Shown: positions 58,009-64,000 of the stretch, piece by piece
Numbering within the stretch: position 1 is the stretch's first letter
Layout of the letters: each line of letters begins with the position of its first letter
The notes under the pieces: model-generated
The model's database searches: none
Seen by the model: the letters and a program-made list of their open reading frames with translations, nothing else
Told to the model about the DNA's origin: nothing
NCBI RefSeq assembly: GCF_000379825.1
Contig: NZ_KB903833.1
Location: 547,030-611,029, forward strand
DNA from: Longispora albida DSM 44784
GTDB taxonomy: Bacteria; Actinomycetota; Actinomycetes; Mycobacteriales; Micromonosporaceae
DNA: 64,000 nucleotides
Direction of reading: 5' to 3'
Made by a program: the position numbers and the translations under genes

Positions 58009-60213
58009 GTGAGGATTCCCGCCGTACTCCATGCCCTCGGTCGGCTCGGTCCACTCCTCCGCTGCGGGCTGGCGGGCGGGGTCCTGGTCGCCGCAGTGAC
58101 GCTCCCGGTCGTGGCCACCGCAGGCTTCGGCGCGAAAACCGGCGCGGAAGCGATCGGCAAGATCGACTCTCTGCTGCCCAACGGCCAGCCGCCGCAGACG
58201 TCCTATGTGTACGCCGCGGACGGAAAGACACTCATCACGGCCTTCTACGACGAGGCCCGCAAGTGGGTGCCCCTCGAGCAGATCTCCCCCGCCGCCCAGC
58301 AGGCGATGATCGCGGCGGAGGACTCCCGCTTCTTCGAGCACAACGGGGTCGACGCGAAAGGCGTCATCCGCGCCTTCGTCGCCAACCAGGTGACCGGCGA
58401 GGTGCACCAGGGCGCGTCGACGCTCACGATGCAGTACGTCCGGAACATGCTGCTGACCACCGCGGAGAACCCGGACGACGCCCGGGCCGCCACCGAGCAG
58501 ACCAGCTCCCGCAAGGTCCGCGAGATGCGGATGGCCGTCGAGCTGGAGAAGAAGGTACCGAAGACGAAGATCCTCGAGGGGTACCTCAACATCGCGTACT
58601 TCGGGCACCGGGCCTACGGCATGCACGCCGCGGCGCAGGTGTACTTCTCGAAGCTGCCGAAGGACCTCACGGTCGCCGAGGGCGCGATGCTCGCCGGGCT
58701 GGTGCAGGCACCGTCCACATACGACCCGGCGAGTACCGACAAGAAGACGGCCACGGAGCGCCGCGACTGGGTGGTCGACCGGATGGTGCAGATCAAGTAC
58801 CTGTCCCCGGAGGCCGGAGCCGAGATCAAGTCGAAGCCGATCGCCCTCAACGTCGGCACCATCCCCAACGACTGCGCCGGCGTGAGCGCCGAGCACAACG
58901 ACTGGGGGTTCTTCTGCGACTTCATGCACTCGTGGTGGCTCCAGCAGCCCCAGTTCGGCGCGACGCGGGCCGAGCGGGAGAACGCGCTGCGCCGCGGCGG
59001 GTACACGATCATCAGCACGCTCGACCCCGGCGTGCAGAACATGGCGAACACGAGCGTCCGGTCGAAGGAGGACGCCAGCAGCTCCTTCGCGCACGGGATC
59101 GTGATGATGGAGCCCGGTACCGGCAAGGTACGGGCGATGGCCGTCAACCGGAACTACGCCCTCGACCAGAGCGCGAACGGGCCGAACACGAACAGCGCGA
59201 AGCGGGCGGCAGGCATCCCCGGCAGCTACCCGAACACCGTGGTGCCGCTGCTGGGCGGCGGGGACATGTCCGGGTACCAGGCCGGGTCGACGTTCAAGAT
59301 GTTCACGATGCTGGCAGCGCTGGAGCAGCAGCTCCCGCTGTCGACGACGCTCTACGCGCCGGGCAAGGTGACGACGAAGTACATCGTGGAACCCGGCGGG
59401 CCAGCGTCCTGCGGTGACAAGTGGTGCCCGTCCAACGCCTCGGCAGGCATGACCGGCGCGCAGACGATGTGGTCGGGCTTCGGCAAGTCGGTCAACACGT
59501 ACTTCGCCCAGCTCATCCAGTCCGTCGGCGCCGAGAACGTGGTCCGCATGGCCGAACGCACCGGGCTGCGCTGGCACAACGACGTCGACCGGGAGATGGC
59601 GCAGCCGGGCCGGGCCGACGGCTGGGGCGCGTTCACCCTGGGCGTCGCCGACACGACACCGCTGGAGATGGCCGGCGCCTACGCGACCGTCGCGGCGAAC
59701 GGCGTCTACTGCGCGCCGATGGCCGTCCACAGCGTGAAGGACCCGAGCGGCAAGCCGGTCAACATCACGCCGCAGTGCAACCAGGCCGTCCGGCCCGACA
59801 TCGCCCAGGCCGCCGCTGACGCGGCGCGGTGTGTGACGGGCTCCGGGGCCGCGAAGGGCTCGTGCGGCGGCTGGAGCACGGCACCGGCGGTGGCCGGGAT
59901 CGTGGGGCGGCCGGTGGCGGGGAAGACCGGTACGACCGACAACAACCGGGCGGCGTGGTTCGTCGGCTTCACGCCGGAGCTGTGCGCGGCGAGCTTCTTC
60001 GCCGACCCGGACAACCCGTTCCACTCGGTCGGCGACTGGAACTCGCAGAAACCCATCCACGCGGTCGCCGAGCTGCTGAGGGACACGCTCCAGGGGCAGG
60101 AGGTCCGGCAGTTCAACGCGCCGCCGGATCTGATCAGCTACGGGCCGAACGGCAACCGGGGTGGCGTACTGCCGGGAGCGCCAGCGAAGCCTGCGGCTCC
60201 GGCGCGGAGGTAG
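58009..60213 (+). CDS. Class A penicillin-binding protein
   Basis: Bifunctional peptidoglycan synthase of about 734 residues: short cytoplasmic start, one transmembrane anchor, glycosyltransferase domain with the catalytic glutamate in AAEDSRFFEHNGV and the EGYLNIAYFG motif, and a transpeptidase domain with STFK (in AGSTFKMFT), SVN (in KSVNTYF) and KTGTT. It polymerises and crosslinks the cell wall outside the membrane and is the target of beta-lactams. I chose the GTG at 58009 (VRIPAVLHAL); the frame is open far upstream but antisense to cobC. A hairpin terminator follows 17 bases after the stop codon. Confidence 0.93.
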   Translation: MRIPAVLHALGRLGPLLRCGLAGGVLVAAVTLPVVATAGFGAKTGAEAIGKIDSLLPNGQPPQTSYVYAADGKTLITAFYDEARKWVPLEQISPAAQQAMIAAEDSRFFEHNGVDAKGVIRAFVANQVTGEVHQGASTLTMQYVRNMLLTTAENPDDARAATEQTSSRKVREMRMAVELEKKVPKTKILEGYLNIAYFGHRAYGMHAAAQVYFSKLPKDLTVAEGAMLAGLVQAPSTYDPASTDKKTATERRDWVVDRMVQIKYLSPEAGAEIKSKPIALNVGTIPNDCAGVSAEHNDWGFFCDFMHSWWLQQPQFGATRAERENALRRGGYTIISTLDPGVQNMANTSVRSKEDASSSFAHGIVMMEPGTGKVRAMAVNRNYALDQSANGPNTNSAKRAAGIPGSYPNTVVPLLGGGDMSGYQAGSTFKMFTMLAALEQQLPLSTTLYAPGKVTTKYIVEPGGPASCGDKWCPSNASAGMTGAQTMWSGFGKSVNTYFAQLIQSVGAENVVRMAERTGLRWHNDVDREMAQPGRADGWGAFTLGVADTTPLEMAGAYATVAANGVYCAPMAVHSVKDPSGKPVNITPQCNQAVRPDIAQAAADAARCVTGSGAAKGSCGGWSTAPAVAGIVGRPVAGKTGTTDNNRAAWFVGFTPELCAASFFADPDNPFHSVGDWNSQKPIHAVAELLRDTLQGQEVRQFNAPPDLISYGPNGNRGGVLPGAPAKPAAPARR

Positions 60214-60230
60214 GCAGAGGATTCGAGAGG

Positions 60231-60266
60231 ATGTCCCGCTTTCCCGGGGTCGGGGAAGCGGGACAT
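60231..60266 (+). terminator. Terminator after the PBP gene
   Basis: An 11-bp perfect inverted repeat, ATGTCCCGCTT and its complement, continues with CCC/GGG near the loop and is followed by TTTCC. It lies 17 bases after the PBP stop codon. Confidence 0.85.
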
Positions 60267-60370
60267 TTTCCGCGTACCGGGTGAAGGCGCGGGCCGGAAG
60301 CGCGGAAGTTGTGACGGAGTGATGACGGTGGGACGCGGGACGGGCCGGCGTGCGGAAGGATCGGTGTCAG

Positions 60371-60408
60371 TGAGCCCGCGAGTGCGCACGGGGGTGCTCG
60401 CGGGCTCA
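60371..60408 (-). terminator. Terminator after the SURF1 gene
   Basis: A 12-bp perfect inverted repeat, TGAGCCCGCGAG and its complement, with a 14-nt loop overlaps the SURF1 stop codon on the minus strand. The 100 bases between it and the PBP terminator hold nothing else recognisable. Confidence 0.8.
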
Positions 60409-61173
60409 GGTACCAGATGAAGCTGGGGTGTGGGGTTTCGCGGGGGTGGCGGGGTTCGCTTCCTTGCGGGCGAACCAGACGTAGCCGAAGACCACCATGC
60501 CGGCGAAGAGCCACCACTGGATGACGTAGGCGATGTTCATCCAGGTGGGCTGGCTGCCGGGCTCGGCCCCGATCGGCTGGAAGCCTTCGGCGGGCGGGTC
60601 GGCGGAGACCCAGCCGTTCCGGATGGGGTACGGGAGCTTCCCGGCGATCCGGTCAGGATGGATCCGCCGGACCTCGAGATCGCCGGACGGGCTGCGATCC
60701 ACCGGGCCCGGGCTGCTCTCCGGCAGCCGGATCCGGCCGGCGACCGTCACCTGGCCCTGGGGAATGTTCGGGATTGATGGGCGTTCCGACAGGCCGGACG
60801 GGCCTGGGGGTACCCAGCCGAGATCGATGATCACCGCTGGACCGGTGGGCACTCTCAGCGGAACGAGCACCTCGAAACCCACCTTGGTGCCCGACGTGCG
60901 GCCCCGGACCAGGATGAGGTTCGCCGGGTCGTACTCACCGGTGACCGTCACCCGCCGCCACTCGTCCGTCGTGGCCGGTGAGCTGGGAAAATCCGCGAGC
61001 GGAGCCGGCGGCGCCGCGACGGCGGCAGCCACCCGGTCATTGATCTCGCCGCGCGTGTGGAACCGCTCCAGCTGCCAGAAACCGAGCAGGCCCATGCCTG
61101 CGGCCGCGGCGAGCGCCAGGGCCGCGATGCCCAGCCAGCGCGGCGAGAGGAGGAAGCGGTACACGCCGGTCAC
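60406..61173 (-). CDS. SURF1 family cytochrome oxidase assembly protein
   Basis: The 255-residue protein has two transmembrane helices (about 14-34 and 215-240) enclosing a periplasmic SURF1 domain, with GLLGFWQLERFHTRGEIN, EWRRVTVTGEY, ILVRGRT and the second-helix sequence WMNIAYVIQWWLFAGMVVFGY typical of the family. SURF1 proteins help insert haem into the cytochrome c oxidase aa3. It stands alone, with the convergent PBP gene downstream and a GNAT gene divergent upstream. It ends in a 12-bp hairpin. Confidence 0.9.
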   Translation of the reverse strand: MTGVYRFLLSPRWLGIAALALAAAAGMGLLGFWQLERFHTRGEINDRVAAAVAAPPAPLADFPSSPATTDEWRRVTVTGEYDPANLILVRGRTSGTKVGFEVLVPLRVPTGPAVIIDLGWVPPGPSGLSERPSIPNIPQGQVTVAGRIRLPESSPGPVDRSPSGDLEVRRIHPDRIAGKLPYPIRNGWVSADPPAEGFQPIGAEPGSQPTWMNIAYVIQWWLFAGMVVFGYVWFARKEANPATPAKPHTPASSGT

Positions 61174-61235
61174 GGTACCCCGCGCCGAAATGTGACCTGG
61201 CTCCTGGCAGCCGCGGTCCGATAGGGTCCCGAGGC

Positions 61236-61814
61236 GTGAGGACAGGGATCAACACGCCGGTACGCCGCTTCCCGCCGCTGACCGTGCAAACGCCCCGGCT
61301 GCTGGTCCGCGCGCTGACCCTGGCCGACGCGCCCGCCGTCACCGCCGTCTTCGACGACCGGCAGACCCGCAGATGGCTGCCGTTCCCCGACCCGTTCACC
61401 CCGGACGACGCGCAGCAGTGGTGCACCGACCTGGCCGCAGACCGCCGGGACAGCGGCGACGGGGACCACTACGCCGTCGAACGGCGCGAGGACGGCAAGC
61501 TCATCGGGTGCCTGTGGGCGAAACGTACCGACTGGGCCGCTCAGGTCACCCAGGTCACGTACGCGATGTCGCCCGAGGTGCGCGGCATGGGCGTGGCGTG
61601 CGAGGCGCTGGACGCGCTGTCAGTCGCGCTCGTGCTGGAACACGGATTCCACCGGGTCGAGCTGCGGATCGCACCGGGGAACCTCGCTTCGCGGCGGGTG
61701 GCGGAGAAGGCCGGGTTCACGTACGAGGGACTGCTGCGGAACGCCGGCTATGTCCACGGTGGACGGGTGGACCTGGAGGTCTGGTCGCTGGTGGCGGCCG
61801 ATCTCAAGGGGTAG
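61236..61814 (+). CDS. GNAT family N-acetyltransferase (RimJ/RimL-like)
   Basis: The 192-residue product has the opening TPRLLVRALTLADAPAV, a central VTYAMSPEVRGMGVACEALDALS (acetyl-CoA-binding beta-4/alpha-3, with a degenerate RGxGxA loop) and FHRVELRIAPGNLASRRVAEKAGFTYEGLLRNAG, characteristic of RimJ/RimL-type N-acetyltransferases acting on protein N-termini or small amines. The substrate is unknown. The start is the GTG at 61236. It is divergent from the SURF1 gene and convergent with the small kinase gene. Confidence 0.88.
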   Translation: MRTGINTPVRRFPPLTVQTPRLLVRALTLADAPAVTAVFDDRQTRRWLPFPDPFTPDDAQQWCTDLAADRRDSGDGDHYAVERREDGKLIGCLWAKRTDWAAQVTQVTYAMSPEVRGMGVACEALDALSVALVLEHGFHRVELRIAPGNLASRRVAEKAGFTYEGLLRNAGYVHGGRVDLEVWSLVAADLKG

Positions 61815-61824
61815 TGCGACAGCG

Positions 61825-62388
61825 TTACGTGGTGATGAGGGTGCCGTGGGCCTCGATGTAGGCGCGGGTGCCTTCGGTCGTGAAGTGTTCCTCCTCGGCC
61901 GCCGCCCAGCGGAGCAGCTCGGGACGCAGGTGCTCGCCGTCGCGGGCCACCGCCCTGGCCAGGCGCACGTCGGCGGGGGCGTCCACGAAGACCGCCGCCG
62001 TGAGGAACGGGCGGGCTGCGCGGCGGGCGCTGGAGACGCCTTCCAGGATGAGGACGCCGCCGGGTGGTACCTCGTGCCAGGTGGGCGCGAAGCGGGCGTT
62101 GAGCCAGTCGTAGGACTGGTAGCGGCCTGGCTCGCCTCTGGCGATCGGATCCAGGAGCCAGGTGGTCACACGCGGCCACATCGTGGGCAGGTCGTCCCAG
62201 CCGTCCAGCAGGTCGTCCAGGTGGATAGTGGTTACTGGCGCTGTGGCCGGCCGGAGTGTCGCCGCGAGGCGCGCGGCGAACGTGGACTTGCCGGAGCCCG
62301 AAGGTCCGTCGATCGCGACGAGGCGCGTCCGGCCCAGGGCCGGTGGACCAGCCAGGATCGACGTGACGAGTTCTGGCGAGGCTCTCAT
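61825..62388 (-). CDS. Uridine kinase-like P-loop protein
   Basis: The 187-residue product has the P-loop [16 protein letters not shown], an HLDDLLDGW segment and a lid-like [12 protein letters not shown] stretch, as in the uridine kinase/AAA_16-like nucleoside kinase group of actinobacteria. The phosphate acceptor is not known. The start overlaps the stop of cobQ (TGA/ATG within 62385-62388), so it is co-translated with cobQ and might belong to cobalamin or nucleotide salvage; this is inference. Confidence 0.8.
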   Translation of the reverse strand: MRASPELVTSILAGPPALGRTRLVAIDGPSGSGKSTFAARLAATLRPATAPVTTIHLDDLLDGWDDLPTMWPRVTTWLLDPIARGEPGRYQSYDWLNARFAPTWHEVPPGGVLILEGVSSARRAARPFLTAAVFVDAPADVRLARAVARDGEHLRPELLRWAAAEEEHFTTEGTRAYIEAHGTLITT

Positions 62389-63962
62389 CGCGAACTGTCC
62401 AGGATGGACTGGAGGAGGTCGGTGTCGAGGTACTCGGCCACCAGATCGCCCAGCAGATCCAGCTGGCGCAGCCGGAGGGCCGCGAAGTCGGTGTCCGGAG
62501 CCGGGACGAAGGCGCGGCCGGCCGTCGCGGCCACCTCGGCGAGGAAGGCACGGCGGAAGGCGTTGTTCTCCAGCAGGCCGTGCCAGTGCGTACCCCAGAT
62601 CGAGCCGTGGCGCAGGCCTTCCGGTGTCCCGTCGGCGAGCGTGATCAGCGGGTCACCCGTGGTCTCCGCCTGGCCGTAGTGGATCTCGTACCCGGTGACG
62701 GGGTGGCCCAGCGCCGTGCCGGTGGGCCGGGACAGCGTCTTCGTCTCAGCGAACGTGATGCGGGACGGGAGCAGGCCCAGCCCCGGTACCTGACCGGAAG
62801 CCGACTCGACGTGGTCGGTGATGGACCCGGCGAGCATCTGGTACCCCCCGCAGATGGCGAGGATGGGGCGGCCTTCCGCCGCCCGGGCGGCCAGAGGGGC
62901 AGCCAGGCCCATGTCGCGGAGCCAGGCGAGGTCGGCGACTGTTGCTTTGCTGCCGGGAAGTACGACCAGGTCAGCCGCTGCCACGTCAGCCGGGTTCGAC
63001 GTGAGGCGCACCGTCACACCCGGCTCGGCGGCGAGCGCCTCGGCATCCGTCGCGTTCGAGATACGCGGAAGGCGGATCACGGCGACGGAAAGGCCGTCGG
63101 GGCCGAGAGGTGGCGTAGGGCGGCCGAGAACCGCACCGTCCCGGTAGGACAGTGAGTCCTCCCCGTCGAGCCAGAGATCCTGGCTGAACGGGAGCACACC
63201 GAGGACGGGGCGGCCGGTACGCGCCGAGATCATGTCCAGGCCGGGATCGAGCAGCGACCGGGAACCCCGGAACTTGTTGATGACGAAGCCACGGATCAGC
63301 GCCTGGTCCTCGGGATCGAGAAGAGCCAGCGTGCCGTACAGGGCTGCGAACACCCCGCCACGGTCGATGTCGCCGACGACGATGGCCGGGATGTTCGCGG
63401 CCCTGGCCAGCCCCATGTTGACGAAGTCGCCCTCCCGGAGATTGATCTCCGCCGGGCTGCCAGCCCCCTCACAGACCACGACGTCGTACTCCGCGCGAAG
63501 CGAGTCGAGCGTCGAGAACACCGTGCCGGACAGCTCGGCCTTCAGCGAGCGGTAGTTGCCAGCGGTGACCTGGCCGGTCGGCTGGCCGAGAACGACGACC
63601 TGGCTGCTGTGCTCGCTACCCGGCTTGAGCAGCACCGGATTGAACCGGACGCTCGGCTCCAGGCCGCAGGCTGCCGCCTGGAGGACCTGGGCGCGGCCGA
63701 TCTCGCCGCCGTCGGGAGTGACGGCCGAGTTGTTCGACATGTTCTGGGCTTTGAACGGGGCGACCTTGACGCCCTGGCGGTACAGCCAGCGGCAGATGCC
63801 GGCGGTGAGGATGCTCTTGCCGGCGTCTGAGGTGGTGCCGGCTACTAGGAGGGCTGCGCCTGGGGGGCGGGTGGGGTGGGGTGCTGGGTGGGTGGTGCTT
63901 TGTGCTGCGTGTCGCTCGCCGGATTCGGTGCGGGGGGAGGGGGCCCTCCCCCCTCCCCCCAC
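62385..63962 (-). CDS. cobQ: Cobyric acid synthase
   Basis: Amidates adenosylcobyrinic acid a,c-diamide at four side chains using glutamine and ATP. The product has the N-terminal P-loop [15 protein letters not shown], the acid-rich ATP site ([20 protein letters not shown]) and the C-terminal glutamine amidotransferase with the nucleophile in [11 protein letters not shown] and a histidine in [10 protein letters not shown]. The GTG at 63962, at the window edge, gives about 525 residues but reads first through a G/C-rich tract with no ribosome binding site. The true start may be further upstream, outside this window. Confidence 0.9.
   Translation of the reverse strand: MGGGGRAPSPRTESGERHAAQSTTHPAPHPTRPPGAALLVAGTTSDAGKSILTAGICRWLYRQGVKVAPFKAQNMSNNSAVTPDGGEIGRAQVLQAAACGLEPSVRFNPVLLKPGSEHSSQVVVLGQPTGQVTAGNYRSLKAELSGTVFSTLDSLRAEYDVVVCEGAGSPAEINLREGDFVNMGLARAANIPAIVVGDIDRGGVFAALYGTLALLDPEDQALIRGFVINKFRGSRSLLDPGLDMISARTGRPVLGVLPFSQDLWLDGEDSLSYRDGAVLGRPTPPLGPDGLSVAVIRLPRISNATDAEALAAEPGVTVRLTSNPADVAAADLVVLPGSKATVADLAWLRDMGLAAPLAARAAEGRPILAICGGYQMLAGSITDHVESASGQVPGLGLLPSRITFAETKTLSRPTGTALGHPVTGYEIHYGQAETTGDPLITLADGTPEGLRHGSIWGTHWHGLLENNAFRRAFLAEVAATAGRAFVPAPDTDFAALRLRQLDLLGDLVAEYLDTDLLQSILDSSR
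63932..63960. repeat. G/C-tract inverted repeat at the start of cobQ
   Basis: A run of six G, A and five G (63932-63943) pairs perfectly with five C, T and six C (63949-63960) across a CCCTC loop. It lies in the first codons of the assumed cobQ frame. Such a tract can form a hairpin or G-quadruplex and is also prone to sequencing error. Confidence 0.5.
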
Positions 63963-64000
63963 CCCGCCCGCCCCGCCCAGGTGCTGTGCTTTCCCCGCCC

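Noticed and set aside
54603..63962. Cobalamin riboswitch upstream of cobC or cobQ
   Set aside because: I looked for the B12-box and the GGTG/CCGGTG core elements upstream of both genes and found neither; the cobC leader is only about 76 bases to the divergent PBP start.

Overview
The window is chromosomal DNA of a high-GC actinobacterium, most likely a member of the Micromonosporaceae. The evidence is the strong G/C third-position bias, the frequent GTG starts, the tig-clpP1-clpP2-clpX block beside tRNA-Pro and tRNA-Gly, the actinobacterial type RpiB, the DUF4233/folC/valS order, the MoxR-DUF58-transglutaminase-like cluster and an OtsB-GH15 fusion. The family assignment is inference from gene content. 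I see no rRNA, CRISPR array, prophage, integrase or intact insertion sequence.

Layout. 1-5.5 kb: minus-strand valS, a small ORF, folC and DUF4233, then two paralogous plus-strand membrane proteins. 6-12.5 kb: a nitrilase-family amidase, a PrmC-like methyltransferase with a structured leader, then clpX, clpP2, clpP1 and tig on the minus strand. 12.5-18.5 kb: tRNA-Pro and tRNA-Gly, DUF4291, a tyrosine phosphatase pair, an atypical Ser/Thr kinase coupled to a sugar-nucleotide epimerase, and rpiB. 18.5-24.5 kb: DUF1015, aminopeptidase N, DUF5130 and kynureninase. 24.6-32.7 kb: a surface-protein/sortase pair, HNH nuclease, MscS channel, MFS transporter, truncated haemoglobin, a secreted propeller protein, an M1-type lipoprotein peptidase and a MazG-like protein. 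32.7-46 kb: YbjN, a hotdog thioesterase, ettA, a second Ser/Thr kinase with an extracellular domain, a histidine-phosphatase remnant, and the FN3 / MoxR / DUF58 / TgpA-like operon. 46-52 kb: a polytopic membrane protein, then otsA and an otsB-GH15 fusion for trehalose metabolism. 52-54.6 kb: two tandem sigma factors that carry their own transmembrane segment and outer domain. 54.7-64 kb: cobalamin genes (cobA/cysG-like, cobT, cobC, cobQ), a class A penicillin-binding protein, SURF1, a GNAT acetyltransferase and a small nucleotide kinase.

Themes. Protein quality control (trigger factor, both ClpP subunits, ClpX), envelope signalling (two kinases, sortase pair, FN3/MoxR cluster, PBP) and cobalamin/trehalose metabolism dominate. 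Most convergent gene pairs are separated by long perfect inverted repeats that look like bidirectional terminators.

Most unusual signals. (1) Two long imperfect hairpins (25123-25287 and 32640-32739) have different stems but an identical 13-nt apex, TACCGGTGTTGTA; a 24-nt motif (21/24 identical) lies next to one of them and just beyond the sortase gene that follows the other, in both cases between convergent genes. (2) Two tandem membrane-anchored sigma factors each sit behind the same ECF-like promoter, and each -10 element is enclosed by an inverted repeat whose arms differ in sequence but keep their pairing. (3) A histidine phosphatase gene has collapsed to its two ends. (4) A transglutaminase-like protein lacks its catalytic Cys and His.
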